Origin: Cytobacillus pseudoceanisediminis
GTDB lineage: Bacteria > Bacillota > Bacilli > Bacillales > Cytobacillaceae
Length of the DNA: 64,000 bases
Direction of reading: 5' to 3'
Assembly (NCBI RefSeq): GCF_023516215.1
Contig: NZ_CP097349.1
Coordinates: 124,001-188,000, forward strand
In this document: in pieces, positions 9,631 through 20,289 of the stretch
How positions within the stretch are numbered: position 1 is the stretch's first letter
How the letters are laid out: each line of letters starts with the position of its first letter
Position numbers and translations under genes: made by a program
The notes under the pieces: model-generated
What the model saw: only the letters and a program-made list of their open reading frames with translations
The model's database searches: none
Told to the model about the DNA's origin: nothing

Positions 9631-9717
9631 TCTGTCCATTTCCATTATCCTGTATTTAGGAAACCTGTCATGCAGGAAAAAGCATGCAGGCAGAATGGAA
9701 GGACAGTTTTTTTGATA
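9631..9717 (+). terminator. Terminator after folD, long branched hairpin
   Basis: CTGTCC..TTCCATT pairs with AATGGAA.GGACAG and is followed by seven T. Inside the outer stem a second hairpin (ATGC/GCAT with flanking pairs) is visible. Confidence 0.75.
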
Positions 9718-9739
9718 GATAGGAAAGTATAACCTTGAA

Positions 9740-9932
9740 CTTTGATAACTGTCCAGCTTCGCAAGGAAAGCTTCGACAGCTTTATCATCGCACGAATAAA
9801 AGCGCTAGCTTTTAGAAGGAGCGCCTACCCCTCGAGATCATAAGCCGTGCCTCACAAAAAGGCAAAGAACGCCTTTCTATGAGTCGCGTCTTGTGCTTAT
9901 CAGTGGTGGGCAAGGCGCTTGTGCTTTTCTTG
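9740..9932 (+). repeat. Intergenic structured repeat, copy 1
   Basis: Member of the dispersed repeat family. Recognisable parts in order: GATAACTGTCCAGCTTCG, GGAAAGCTTCGACAGC, ATCGCACGA, AGCGCCTACCCCTCGAG, AAAAAGGCAAAGAACGCC, and the end GCAAGGCGCTTGTGCTTTTC. AGCGCCT (9820-9826) can pair with AGGCGCT (9913-9919), with further pairing inward (CCC/GGG, ATAAGC/GCTTAT), so the 3' half folds as one large hairpin. Lies between folD and xseA, same direction as both. Confidence 0.75.
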
Positions 9933-9984
9933 CGTTATTGCTCTGCAGGAGATGCAATGCAGCTTCAGCATAAAGGAGATTGTT

Positions 9985-11325
9985 ATGAAGGAACAGCAGT
10001 ATCTGACAGTAAACGCACTGACCAAATACATAAAACGAAAATTTGATGCCGACCCTCATCTGCAAAATATTTTGGTTAAGGGGGAAATCTCAAACTTTAA
10101 ACAGCATTCAAGCGGTCATATGTACTTCACTTTAAAGGATGAGAAAGCCCGAATTTTAGCCGTAATGTTTGCAGGAAATGCGAGGACAATGAAATTCAGG
10201 CCGGAAAATGGCATGAAAGTCTTAGTTCGCGGAGCCATATCCGTTTATGAATCCAGCGGGCAATATCAAATATACGTACAGGAAATGCAGCCCGACGGGA
10301 TAGGAGAACTTTATCTGGCTTATGAACAGCTTAAAGAAAAACTTGAGAAAGAAGGATTCTTTTCACCTGCGCATAAAAAAGATATACCGCGTTATCCAAA
10401 AACAGTTGCGATAATCACATCCCCTACTGGAGCTGCAATCAGAGATATTTTGACAACGCTCAAAAGGCGCTATCCAATTGCGAACATACTTATATACCCT
10501 GCGCTTGTTCAGGGGAACCAGGCAGCTCCCTCAATTGTGAAAGCGATAACGGAAGCTAATACCTCCAGGGATGCAGATGTCTTAATCATCGGACGGGGCG
10601 GAGGCTCCATTGAAGAGCTTTGGGCCTTTAATGAAGAAGCCGTAGCAAGGGCAATATTTAAGTCTGAAATACCTATAATTTCAGCTGTAGGCCATGAAAC
10701 GGATTTTACAATAGCAGATTTTGTTGCAGATTTAAGGGCCCCAACCCCAACGGGAGCTGCAGAATTGGCTGTTCCGCATATCGATGACTTGACGGAAAGA
10801 CTTTTCAACAGGCAATCACGGCTGATAAGAGCGATGAAAGAACAAGTTGCACTGCAAAATGAAAGGCTTCTAAGGGTGCAGAAATCATACGCTTTCCGGT
10901 ACCCGCAAAAATTGTATGAGCAAAAAATGGAACAGCTGGATAAAGTGACCGAACAGCTAATGAGAGGTTCAAGAAGGCTGCACGATTTAAAGCTTGAGCA
11001 GGCAGAAACCCTGCAAAAAAGGCTGGTTCGGAGTCATCCAGGGCAGCTGAAGAATCAGGCGAAAGAAAACAATGATCGGCTTCATAAACTTTTAAACAGA
11101 ACAATGACAAACATCCTGGCTGCAAAAGAAAAGGACTTTGCGAGAGTTATTTCAACCCTCGAGGCGCTCAGTCCGCTAAAAATTATGGATAGGGGCTATA
11201 GCCTTGCTTATACAGAAAATGAAACCCTGATAAAGACCGTGTCCCAAGTTAAAGCGGATGATATGATAAAATTGAAGGTGTCTGATGGAAGCATTGAATG
11301 CAAGGTAACGGATATTGAGGAGTGA
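9985..11325 (+). CDS. xseA: Exodeoxyribonuclease VII large subunit
   Basis: Single-strand-specific exonuclease with XseB. 446 residues: N-terminal OB-fold (about 1-100, [20 protein letters not shown]), a central catalytic domain with PTGAAIRDI and [14 protein letters not shown], and a long coiled-coil C-terminal part. The ATG at 9985 follows AAAGGAGATTGTT; an earlier in-frame ATG at 9919 lies inside the upstream repeat. First gene of xseA-xseB-ispA; its stop is 5 bases before xseB. Confidence 0.96.
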   Translation: MKEQQYLTVNALTKYIKRKFDADPHLQNILVKGEISNFKQHSSGHMYFTLKDEKARILAVMFAGNARTMKFRPENGMKVLVRGAISVYESSGQYQIYVQEMQPDGIGELYLAYEQLKEKLEKEGFFSPAHKKDIPRYPKTVAIITSPTGAAIRDILTTLKRRYPIANILIYPALVQGNQAAPSIVKAITEANTSRDADVLIIGRGGGSIEELWAFNEEAVARAIFKSEIPIISAVGHETDFTIADFVADLRAPTPTGAAELAVPHIDDLTERLFNRQSRLIRAMKEQVALQNERLLRVQKSYAFRYPQKLYEQKMEQLDKVTEQLMRGSRRLHDLKLEQAETLQKRLVRSHPGQLKNQAKENNDRLHKLLNRTMTNILAAKEKDFARVISTLEALSPLKIMDRGYSLAYTENETLIKTVSQVKADDMIKLKVSDGSIECKVTDIEE

Positions 11326-11330
11326 ATGGC

Positions 11331-11564
11331 ATGGCGGATGAAAAACAACTTTCATTTGAACAAGCAATGGAAGAACTTGAAGTTATTGTGGAAAAGCTTG
11401 AAGAGGGAGATGTTCCCCTTGAAGAGGCTATTAATATTTATAAAAAAGGCATGGAGCTTTCAAAATTATGCCATGATAAGCTTAAAAATGTAGAATCACA
11501 GCTTACGGAAATACTGGCGGAGGATGGCCGTAAATCGAACTTTGCCATTCCGGAGGAGGAATAA
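11331..11564 (+). CDS. xseB: Exodeoxyribonuclease VII small subunit
   Basis: Small helical subunit that binds the XseA coiled coil; 77 residues with the family core [18 protein letters not shown] and [15 protein letters not shown]. Start ATG at 11331 with GAGGAG ending the xseA gene as ribosome site; a GTG at 11322 is in frame but overlaps xseA and is less well spaced. Followed 2 bases later by ispA, so the three genes are one unit. Confidence 0.95.
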   Translation: MADEKQLSFEQAMEELEVIVEKLEEGDVPLEEAINIYKKGMELSKLCHDKLKNVESQLTEILAEDGRKSNFAIPEEE

Positions 11565-11566
11565 TT

Positions 11567-12457
11567 TTGCATCAATCCTTAAGTTCTTTCTCTGAACTGC
11601 ATAAAGAGAAACTGGAAATTCATTTAAAGGATTACGTACATAAATTAAATGCTCCTCCTGAGGTCAAGGAATCAATGCTGTATTCACTTGAAGCCGGAGG
11701 AAAGCGGATAAGGCCAATGCTGTTATTTGCTTCATTGGCTGCTTTTGGCGAGGATACGTCGAAAGGGCTGTGGACTGCGGCGGCGATTGAAATGGTCCAT
11801 ACTTATTCGCTCATTCACGATGACTTGCCAAGCATGGATAATGATGACTTAAGAAGAGGCAAACCGACGAACCATAAAGTATTTGGAGAAGCATTCGCCA
11901 TCCTGGCAGGCGATGCCTTGCTTACATACAGCTTCCAAACAATTGCGGAAACGCCTGACGAATTTGCTTCTGCTGAAACAAAGCTTTCTTTAATTAAAGA
12001 GCTGTCGAAAGCTTCCGGTGCTGAGGGGATGGTAGGCGGCCAGGCAGCAGACATTAAAGGGGAAGGCAAGCAGCTGGGCTTAGAGGATCTTGAGTACATC
12101 CACGTGCACAAAACGGGCAAACTGCTGGAATGCAGTGTTGTATCAGGAGCAATTTTGGCAAATGCCAGTCAGGAAACAATTCAGGCTCTATCTAAATTTG
12201 CCTATCACCTGGGACTGGCTTTTCAAATCAGGGATGATATCCTCGACCTTGAAGGGACAGAGGAGATAATCGGGAAGCCTGTAGGCAGTGATGAATCAAA
12301 AGATAAAAGTACTTATCCATCTCTTCTTTCAATGAGCGGGGCGAAAGAGGCGCTTGAAGAACATATCAGATCTGCAAAAGAAAAGCTGAGGGAAACAGGC
12401 CTTCAAACAGAGCTGCTCGAAGAAATAACAGATCTAATTGCAAACAGGGATCACTAA
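11567..12457 (+). CDS. ispA: Polyprenyl (farnesyl) diphosphate synthase
   Basis: Condenses isopentenyl diphosphate with allylic diphosphates to farnesyl diphosphate. 296 residues, TTG start at 11567 after GGAGGAGGAA. First aspartate-rich motif DDLPSMD at 85-91, basic motif GGKRIRP near 44-50, second aspartate-rich motif RDDILD near 223. Directly behind xseB and ahead of dxs, the usual Bacillus arrangement joining prenyl synthesis to the MEP pathway. Confidence 0.95.
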   Translation: MHQSLSSFSELHKEKLEIHLKDYVHKLNAPPEVKESMLYSLEAGGKRIRPMLLFASLAAFGEDTSKGLWTAAAIEMVHTYSLIHDDLPSMDNDDLRRGKPTNHKVFGEAFAILAGDALLTYSFQTIAETPDEFASAETKLSLIKELSKASGAEGMVGGQAADIKGEGKQLGLEDLEYIHVHKTGKLLECSVVSGAILANASQETIQALSKFAYHLGLAFQIRDDILDLEGTEEIIGKPVGSDESKDKSTYPSLLSMSGAKEALEEHIRSAKEKLRETGLQTELLEEITDLIANRDH

Positions 12458-12840
12458 ATCGGAAGTCAGGGTGCCAAAAATGAATTAGAAAAACGATGGT
12501 CTTGCCGCTGTACTTTTGTATCAGCGGCATTTGCTGTTTAATAAAATGATGGTCTTCAATGTGTATATTTTGGTATCATAGGAATTGCTGCTGGAGAAGC
12601 TTGCACTTTTTTCCTGTGGATGCATTGGCCAGCGGAAGAGACACCATCAAGACTAAAGCTGTTTAATATGAAAAGCATTTGGAAAATCTCCTGTAATAAG
12701 GTAATCTTAAGATACTATCTTTTAGACAGGCTAGACGCTGTAATAAATAGGCTTGTTTTGTTTAGGCTTATACAAACACTGCCTAACATTACGTAAAAAG
12801 AAAACGGATGAATAAGAAACGAAAGTGAGTGGTCCGCAGT
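12458..12840. other. 383-base gap between ispA and dxs
   Basis: Holds a terminator-like hairpin at 12504-12528 (GCCGCTG/CAGCGGC followed by ATTTGCTGTTTA) for the xseA-xseB-ispA unit. Near 12740-12790 there is a short direct repeat of TAGGCTT but I see no promoter or gene I would defend. Confidence 0.4.
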
Positions 12841-14732
12841 ATGGATCTGTTATCAATTAAAGACCCTTCCTTTTTAAAAGGGCTCTCGAATAAAGAATTG
12901 GAAAGTTTGAGTCAGGATATCCGCACTTTTCTAATAGAAAAGCTTTCAGGCACCGGGGGGCATATTGGGCCTAATCTTGGAGTTGTTGAGCTGACTGTCG
13001 CATTGCATAAATGTTTTGACAGTCCGAAGGATAAAATTATTTGGGATGTCGGACATCAGTCTTACGTCCATAAAATTCTTACGGGCCGTGCGTGTCAATT
13101 CGATACTTTAAGACAATATAAAGGTCTTTGCGGTTTTCCGAAAATGATTGAAAGCGAGCATGATGTATGGGAAACGGGGCACAGCTCCACTTCTTTATCT
13201 GCAGCAATGGGAGTGGCTATTGCCAGAGACTTGAAAAAGAGAACAATTATGTCATTCCAGTAATTGGGGACGGTGCATTAACAGGCGGAATGGCTTTAGA
13301 AGCCTTAAACCATATCGGTCATGAAAAAAAGGACATGATTGTCATATTAAATGATAATGAAATGTCAATTGCACCTAATGTTGGTGCTCTTCACAATGTA
13401 CTTGGAAGGTTAAGGACTGCAGGCAAGTATAATTGGGTGAAAGATGAACTTGAATATTTATTAAAAAAGGTTCCGGCAGTCGGCGGAAAGTTGGCCTCAA
13501 CTGCTGAAAGACTGAAAGATAGCCTAAAGTATCTGTTTGTGTCAGGCATGTTCTTCGAAGAATTAGGTTTTACCTATTTGGGACCTGTCGATGGGCATAA
13601 CTATGAAGCCTTATTCGAGAACCTTGCTTATGCTAAGAAAACAGAAGGCCCAGTGCTCCTCCATGTTATAACGAAAAAAGGAAAAGGCTATCACCCTGCA
13701 GAAAGCGACCGGGTTGGCACATGGCATGGTACGGGACCTTATAAAATGGAAACAGGCGACTTTTTGAAACCTGCAAGTACACCGCCAGCATGGAGCAAGC
13801 TTGTCTCGGAAACCGTCAGGAAGCTTGCGAGAGAAGATGAAAGAATCGTTGCAATTACTCCTGCAATGCCTGTTGGCTCGAAGCTTGAAGGCTTTGCAAG
13901 TGAATTTCCGGATCGGATGTACGATGTTGGTATTGCTGAACAGCACGCAGCAACGGTAGCTGCCGGGCTGGCAACCCAAAACATGAAGCCGTTTCTTGCA
14001 ATTTATTCTACTTTCCTGCAGCGTGCTTATGACCAGGTGGTACACGATATTGCTCGCCAGAACTTGAATGTATTTATCGGAATAGACCGGGCAGGACTTG
14101 TGGGTGCAGATGGTGAAACCCATCAGGGTGTATTCGATATTGCGTTTTTAAGGCATTTGCCGAATATGGTATTGATGATGCCAAAAGATGAAAATGAAGG
14201 CCAGCATATGGTAAAAACAGCTATAGAATATAATGATGGCCCTATCGCAATGCGTTTCCCGCGCGGAAATGGCATAGGAGTACCTATGGACACAGAACTT
14301 AAGCCAATTCCAATTGGAACATGGGAAGTTCTGCTCGATGGCAATGATGGAGCGATTTTAACCTTTGGGACAACCATTCCAATGGCTTTGAAGGCAGCAC
14401 AAATCCTGGAGAAACAGGGACACTCCATTAAAGTCATTAATGCAAGGTTTATTAAGCCGCTTGATGAAAAGATGCTGCATGAATTGTTCACAGCCAATAT
14501 GCCAATTCTCACTATAGAAGAAGCTGTGCTGCAGGGTGGCTTTGGCAGTGCAATTCTTGAATATGCTCACGAACATGGCTTCCATCATGCGGAAATCGAC
14601 CGTATGGGGATACCTGATAAATTTATTGAGCATGGCAGTGTAAATGAACTATTAGAAGAAATCGGCATGACTTCAGAAGATGTTGTTGAGAGAATGGGAA
14701 AACTGGCAAGAAAAAAACAAAAAAGGGCTTAA
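12841..14732 (+). CDS. dxs: 1-deoxy-D-xylulose-5-phosphate synthase, one frame break
   Basis: First enzyme of the MEP isoprenoid pathway; joins pyruvate and glyceraldehyde 3-phosphate using thiamine diphosphate. The N-terminal part begins [15 protein letters not shown] at 12841 and runs to a five-A run at 13234-13238. One missing A there restores [21 protein letters not shown] and the rest of the protein, giving 630 residues, the normal size. Thiamine-binding GDGALTGG...[10 protein letters not shown] and the C-terminal transketolase parts ([14 protein letters not shown]) are intact. Because this pathway is essential in Bacillus, a true null is unlikely. Confidence 0.94.
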
Positions 14733-14735
14733 AAA

Positions 14736-15578
14736 ATGAAAACAAAGAAAGAACGATTAGACGTTTTATTAGTTGAAAGAGGTCTTGCTGAGACAAGAGA
14801 AAAAGCGAAAAGAGCCGTTATGGCCGGCCTGGTGTTCAGCAATGAAAGCAGGATGGATAAGCCGGGCGAGAAGGTTAGTGCGGACATTCCGCTTACTTTA
14901 AAGGGGAAGGTCATGCCTTATGTCAGCCGGGGAGGCTTGAAGCTTGAGAAAGCTCTAAAAGTTTTTAATTTAGAAATCGAAGGCAAGATCCTCCTTGACA
15001 TTGGGTCCTCAACCGGGGGCTTCACAGATTGTGCCCTGCAGAATGGCGCCAAATTGTCATATGCATTAGATGTCGGATATAATCAGCTTGCCTGGAAATT
15101 AAGGCAGGATGAACGAGTAGTTGTAATGGAAAGGACCAATTTCCGGTATGTAACCCCTGCCGATCTTTCAGCCGGTATGCCTGATTTTGCTTCCATTGAT
15201 GTTTCGTTCATTTCTCTAAAGCTTATATTGCCTGTATTAAAAACGCTGCTTGTTCCGGGCAGTGACACAGTTGCCCTAGTGAAACCCCAGTTTGAAGCTG
15301 GACGGGAACAGGTTGGGAAAAAGGGGATTGTCAGAGATCCTAAAGTACATGAAGCAGTGCTTGATAAAATTATCGGATTTGCACTGAGCCTCGGTTATGA
15401 TGTCAAGGACGTTTCCTATTCACCCATTACAGGCGGAGACGGCAACATAGAATTTCTCCTCCATCTGTATTGGTCAGGCAGCAGAGAGGAAGGAGAAAAC
15501 CTTCTTAAAGCCCAGACAGATGAAGTTGTTAAAGAAGCCCACGCCGAACTGAAAACGAAGGTTAGAGAAGAGGAATAG
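14736..15578 (+). CDS. yqxC: TlyA family rRNA methyltransferase/haemolysin-like protein
   Basis: 280 residues. N-terminal S4 RNA-binding domain (about 5-65, ERLDVLLVERGLAETREKAKRAV) followed by an FtsJ-type SAM methyltransferase domain with DIGSSTGGFTDCAL. The TlyA family methylates 2'-O of rRNA in mycobacteria; the Bacillus substrate is not settled. Starts 4 bases after dxs and ends inside the terminator stem, so it is the last gene of the dxs-yqxC unit. Confidence 0.93.
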   Translation: MKTKKERLDVLLVERGLAETREKAKRAVMAGLVFSNESRMDKPGEKVSADIPLTLKGKVMPYVSRGGLKLEKALKVFNLEIEGKILLDIGSSTGGFTDCALQNGAKLSYALDVGYNQLAWKLRQDERVVVMERTNFRYVTPADLSAGMPDFASIDVSFISLKLILPVLKTLLVPGSDTVALVKPQFEAGREQVGKKGIVRDPKVHEAVLDKIIGFALSLGYDVKDVSYSPITGGDGNIEFLLHLYWSGSREEGENLLKAQTDEVVKEAHAELKTKVREEE

Positions 15579-15602
15579 GCTGATGCCTGTTCCTCTTTTT
15601 AA
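15570..15602 (+). terminator. Terminator overlapping the end of yqxC
   Basis: GAGGAA.AGGC pairs with GCCT.TTCCTC and is followed by TTTTT. The yqxC stop codon lies inside the left arm. Confidence 0.85.
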
Positions 15603-15628
15603 AAAGGATATATAATGTCTGCTTCGAG

Positions 15629-15695
15629 AACTATCCAGCGCAAGCAGCCTGCCCTTCGAAGGTTTCGGGTGGGAATGGCCCTTGCGCTTTTCTTA
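15629..15695 (+). repeat. Intergenic structured repeat, copy 2 (short)
   Basis: Short form of the family: AACTATCCAGCGCAAGCAGC and CTGCCC...TTCGAAGG at the left, GGCCCTTGCGCTTTTCTT at the right, with the middle modules missing. Starts about 27 bases after the yqxC terminator and ends about 150 bases before argR. Confidence 0.65.
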
Positions 15696-15845
15696 AAGGA
15701 ATTTGTCGAGTTTGAACGAATAATAATAAATAATATACGGGAAAATTGTACTTTATTGAGAAAATCAGCTAACATTAGAGTACAAAATACTTTAAATTAA
15801 TTTTTTTCTGCCCGCTGTTAAGCGGCTGATTATAGAGGTGAAAAA

Positions 15846-16295
15846 ATGAATAAAGGGCAAAGACATATTAAAATCCGGGAGATTATTACAAATAACGATA
15901 TTGAAACACAGGATGACCTGGTGGATGAATTGAAAAACGCCGGGTTTAATGTAACTCAGGCGACTGTCTCAAGAGATATTAAAGAGCTTCATCTGGTAAA
16001 AGTTCCTTTGATGGACGGAAGATATAAATACAGTCTTCCAGCGGACCAGCGCTTCAATCCGCTGCAAAAGCTTAAACGAAATTTAATGGATGCCTTTGTC
16101 AGAGTGGATACTGCAGGACATCTCCTTGTAATGAAGACTCTCCCGGGCAATGCCATGGCTATTGGCGCACTTATTGATAACCTTGACTGGGAAGAGATTC
16201 TGGGGACAATCTGCGGGGACGACACATGCCTGATCATATGCAAAACCCCAGAAGATACAGAAGCAATTTCAAACCGTTTTCTTGAAATGCTGTAG
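15846..16295 (+). CDS. argR: Arginine repressor ArgR/AhrC
   Basis: Arginine-responsive transcription regulator of arginine synthesis and breakdown. 149 residues: N-terminal winged-helix DNA-binding domain with [15 protein letters not shown] (about 37-51) and a C-terminal hexamerisation and arginine-binding domain with [13 protein letters not shown]. Start ATG at 15846, ribosome site GAGGTG. Sits between yqxC and recN as in B. subtilis. Candidate targets in this window are the artPQR genes at 38.7 kb. Confidence 0.96.
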   Translation: MNKGQRHIKIREIITNNDIETQDDLVDELKNAGFNVTQATVSRDIKELHLVKVPLMDGRYKYSLPADQRFNPLQKLKRNLMDAFVRVDTAGHLLVMKTLPGNAMAIGALIDNLDWEEILGTICGDDTCLIICKTPEDTEAISNRFLEML

Positions 16296-16382
16296 ATATT
16301 TCAAGCTCCGAGCGCCGTCGCTTATGCCGATAGGCTGGTGTTCATCGTGTTTCTTAAAAGATAAGAATGTATGAATACTGAA

Positions 16383-16757
16383 GTTAGATAACTGCCTAGC
16401 TCCAGAGACTGCCCCATCGAGGTCACAAGCTTGTCTAGTTGCGGCTCCTAGAGACTCTCAGATCTAAGCCGTTTCCTTACAGAAGAAACGCCTTCTTACA
16501 AGAACCGTCTTATGCCTGAGGCCCGCAGGACAAGGAAAGCTTCGTCAGCATAAACATCGCACGACCGAAAGCGGAAGCTTTTGGAAGTGTACGGGTCATG
16601 CAGACGTTGCCATAGGACGTGGCGCTTTTAGTCTGCATTCCTTGAAAGGGCAGTCGCCTTCACATTTCAAGCAAGCCCCCAAAAAGGCAAATAACGCCTT
16701 TCCGGGAGGCACGTCATGTGCTTGTCGGGGTTGGGCAAGGCGCTTGCGCTTTTCTTA
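16383..16757 (+). repeat. Intergenic structured repeat, copy 3 (long composite)
   Basis: The longest copy, filling most of the 475-base argR-recN gap. It contains TAGATAACTGCCTAGCTCC, CATCGAGGTCACAAGC, GGAAAGCTTCGTCAGC, CATCGCACGACCGAAAGCGG, GGGTCATGCAGACGTTGCC, AAAAAGGCAAATAACGCC and the terminal GGGCAAGGCGCTTGCGCTTT. Each of these blocks recurs in at least one other copy, which shows the family is modular. The right end is 2-3 bases before the recN ribosome site. Confidence 0.75.
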
Positions 16758-16770
16758 AGAGGTGATATGA

Positions 16771-18451
16771 TTGTTAAACGAATTATCCATACGAAATTTT
16801 GCCATAATCGAAGCCCTTTCTGTCTCATTTGAAAAGGGCTTAACTGTTTTAACTGGTGAAACAGGGGCGGGAAAGTCCATCATTATCGATGCCATTCACT
16901 TGCTGGCTGGAGGCAGGGGATCTGCAGAATTTGTCCGCCATGGTGAGGATAAGGCTGAAATTGAGGGGCTTTTTATCCTGGATGATCTTAAACATCCTTG
17001 CTATAAACGGTCTGCTGAATTTGGGATAGAGATTGAAGATGGAATGATTGTTCTCCGCAGGGATATATCAAAGACAGGGAAAAGCGTCTGCAGAGTGAAC
17101 GGAAAACTTGTCACTATATCTGTATTGAGAGAAATCGGAAGTTCCCTTATTGATATACATGGCCAGCACGAACATCAGGAATTAATGGATGAAACCTTTC
17201 ATCTTCCTCTCCTCGATCAGTTTGGGGGATCCAAATTATCCGCTGCTTTAACTGAATACCAGGATATCTACAGGTTATATGAAAACACACTGAAAAAGCT
17301 TAAAAATTTAAGTGAGAATGAACAGCAAATGGCGCACCGGCTTGATTTAATTCAATTTCAGCTGGATGAAATTCAATCTGCTCAGCTTAAATTGAACGAA
17401 GATGAAGATTTGATTGAAGAAAAAGAAAGCTTTCCAATTTTGAACGTATTTTTGATTCTCTTCAGTCAGGCTATAATGCCCTTCAAGGAGAACAAAAAGG
17501 GCTTGATTGGATCGGAATGGTTATGGGCTATATGAATGATGCCGCGGAACTGGACCCCGCCTATAAAGAAATAGCGGAAAATGTGGCAAACAGTTTTTAT
17601 TTGCTTGAAGATGCAGCGAGATCACTCCGCAATGAAATGGACTTTATGGAATATGATCCCCAAAGACTTAATGAGATAGAAAGCAGATTGAATGAAATTA
17701 ATGGGTTGAAAAGAAAATATGGAAAAACGGTTGAAGAAGTGCTGGAATACGCTGCACAGATAGAAGAAGAAATTGAAACCCTGCTAAATAAAGAAACCCA
17801 TATTGATAAGCTGCAAAAGGAAGTTGCTGCCCTGAAAAAGACCTTCTGGTTGAAGGAGAAGAATTGAGCAAGCTGCGCAGAAAATCTGCCCTTAAACTTA
17901 CCAAGTTAATTCACAAAGAGCTTAAGGAATTATATATGGAAAAGACAGTCTTTGAGGTCAGATTCTTTTCTGATTCCGAAGTCTTCCTGAAAAACGGAAT
18001 TGACAGGGCTGAGTTCTACATTTCCACCAATCCGGGAGAACCGCTTAAGCCGCTGTCTAAAATTGCATCAGGCGGTGAATTGTCCCGAATCATGCTTGCT
18101 TTAAAGAGCATATTTTCAAAGCATCAGGGTGTCACAAGTATTATTTTCGATGAGGTGGATACAGGCGTGAGCGGCAGGGTTGCACAAGCCATCGCGGAAA
18201 AGATTCATCACGTTTCCGTGGATTCACAGGTTCTGTGCATCTCTCATCTTCCTCAGGTTGCGGCCATGGCAGATACTCATTTATTTATTGCTAAAAACAC
18301 AAAGGATGGGCGGACAAAAACAACAGTAAAACCGCTCACTGAAGATGAGAAAATCAAAGAAATCGGCCGTATGATTTCCGGGGTGGAAATTACTGATTTA
18401 ACAAAAGAGCATGCGAAAGAGCTGCTGCACCTGGCTAATCAGCTAAAGTAA
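16771..18451 (+). CDS. recN: DNA repair protein RecN, two frame breaks
   Basis: SMC-like ATPase for double-strand-break repair. TTG start at 16771 after AAGAGGTGATATGA. Walker A GETGAGKS (about 28-35); a long coiled-coil middle; SGGELSRIM signature and Walker B IIFDEVDTGVSG near the end. Two A-runs, at 17420-17424 and 17835-17839, each seem one A short; repairing both gives about 561 residues, close to the 576 of B. subtilis. Breaks lie in the coiled-coil region, but the ATPase halves are both intact, so sequencing error is the simplest reading. Confidence 0.93.
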
Positions 18452-18509
18452 TTTTGATCCATTATAAGGTCTGTTCCCGCCAGCGGCGCTATCAGATCTA
18501 ATACCTTGA

Positions 18510-18538
18510 AAAGCTATCCAAAGCAGGATAGCTTTTTT
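18510..18538 (+). terminator. Terminator after recN
   Basis: AAAGCTATCC pairs with GGATAGCTTT, loop AAAGCA, followed by a run of T. Confidence 0.85.
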
Positions 18539-18633
18539 TATGTGAATGGCTGTTATAAATGCCCTCAATGCAGGCAAAATTAAAGATGTAGCCATTTGAC
18601 GTGGATGGACTAGAAGCGAGGAGAGTGAAAAAT

Positions 18634-19922
18634 TTGACATATGATGTTTTACGCAAAATAATTGGTGGAATTCTCCTTGTTTCATTAATTGCTTTAGGTT
18701 TTTCCAAGCCTGTTCAGGAATATTTGCAAGTACCTGCAAATATTACTCTTTTGAAGGGCAGCAGCTGGACATTGCAAAGGCAGAAGCAGTGTCGGCCGGA
18801 CTGTCCATAGATAATACAAGTGTTTCACTTAAAGAAGATAACCATTCGATTTCGCTTCATGCAAAAGAAAATGGAAAAAATGAAATGCTTCTCGAACTGG
18901 CAGGTTTTCCGATAAAGAAAGTTGATGTTAACATCTTAAAAGATTTTAAAGTTATTCCAGGAGGCCAATCGATTGGGGTTAAACTGAATACAGTAGGCGT
19001 GTTAGTAGTTGGACACCATCAGGTTAATACGGCTGAAGGAAAAGCTTCGCCTGGCGAAACGGCCGGCATAAAAATTGGAGATATCATTACAGAAATCAAT
19101 GGAACGAAAATAGAAAAAATGTCAGATGTTGCTCCCTTTGTTCAAGAAGCTGGCAAAAGCGGCAATCCGCTCCAAATTATCGTAAGCCGTGAAAGCGGAA
19201 AGGTGAAAACAGAGCTGACACCCTTGAAAGAAAACGGGGAAGAAACCTATAAGCTTGGATTATATATACGTGACTCTGCAGCAGGTATTGGGACGATGAC
19301 CTTCTATCACCCGGAATCGAAAAAATATGGAGCACTCGGCCATGTTATTTCCGATATGGATACAAAGAAGCCAATTGTGGTTGAAGACGGGCAAATTGTC
19401 CGATCAACTGTTACTTCAATTGAAAAAGGAAGCAATGGCAATCCTGGTGAAAAACTTGCACGATTTTCTTCAGATAAAGAAATAATCGGGAATATTGTCA
19501 GAAATAGTCCATTCGGAATATTTGGGGAATTAAACCGGGATATGAAGAACGGAATTTTTGACAAACCGATGCCTATAGCCTTATCTCATCAAGTCAAAGA
19601 GGGCGCTGCCCAAATTTTAACTGTGGTCGACAATGACGAAGTACAATTGTTCGATATTGAAATTGTCAGTACGATTCCGCAGAAGTTTCCGGCAACAAAA
19701 GGAATGGTCATAAAAGTGACGGATCAGAAGCTGCTTGATAAAACAGGCGGCATAGTCCAGGGGATGAGCGGAAGCCCGATTATCCAGGATGGCAGGATTA
19801 TTGGAGCAGTGACCCATGTATTTGTAAACGACCCTACTTCAGGATATGGTGTTCATATTGAATGGATGTTAAATGAAGCAGGTATTGATATATATGAAAA
19901 AGCTGAAGAAAAAGCATCCTAA
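18634..19922 (+). CDS. spoIVB: SpoIVB serine peptidase, one frame break
   Basis: Forespore-made S55 peptidase that is secreted to the intermembrane space and triggers pro-sigma-K processing by cleaving SpoIVFA. One N-terminal membrane helix, PDZ domain (about 110-185, [18 protein letters not shown]), then the peptidase domain with the GALGHVISD histidine and GMSGSPI serine motifs. A three-G run at 18756-18758 is probably one base short; repair joins the helix to the body for about 430 residues. The start is TTG 18634 (10 bases after GAGGAG) or GTG 18625 (too close to it). Confidence 0.93.
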
Positions 19923-19943
19923 TACTGAATGGATCTTAAAAAA

Positions 19944-19968
19944 GGCGGGTTAAACCCGTCTTTTTTTT
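19944..19968 (+). terminator. Terminator after spoIVB
   Basis: GGCGGGT pairs with ACCCGTC across TAA, followed by eight T. Confidence 0.85.
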
Positions 19969-20057
19969 ACTGCTCTTGCAGTGAAAAAACAGGCCGCATT
20001 ATAGGCTAAACAAAAACTATGAGTAAAATAGTTATGTTAAAATGAAAATAAAGAATT

Positions 20058-20197
20058 TTCGACAAAGAAACACGGATTGTAAAGAGTATGACGAAATCGG
20101 TCGAAAACAGAAGAAAACAAAAGAATAAATGAGGTTTAGTTGGTTTTTTAAGAAAATTTCAAAAAAGTAGAGGAATTTTTGTTGCATTGTCGAATTT
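20058..20197 (+). promoter_or_regulatory. spo0A control region: sigma-H promoter and 0A boxes
   Basis: A sigma-H promoter is visible: AGAGGAATT (20169-20177), 11-base spacer, GTCGAATTT (20189-20197). Exact 0A boxes (TGTCGAA) are at 20188-20194, overlapping the -10, and in reverse (TTCGACA) at 20058-20064; a one-mismatch box GGTCGAA is at 20099-20105. The layout resembles the autoregulated spo0A promoter of B. subtilis. A vegetative promoter upstream is likely but I could not place it. Confidence 0.7.
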
Positions 20198-20289
20198 CTC
20201 ATTTAGAATAGAAAATAGATATCAAAAAGAGCATGTTCGAAAATGAACATTTATTAAAGAGACCATAATTGGACCGAGGAGGAAAGTAA

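Noticed and set aside
15615..15800. A 61-codon plus-strand reading frame between yqxC and argR
   Set aside because: It lies in the intergenic repeat copy 2 and reads as arbitrary sequence; no ribosome site.
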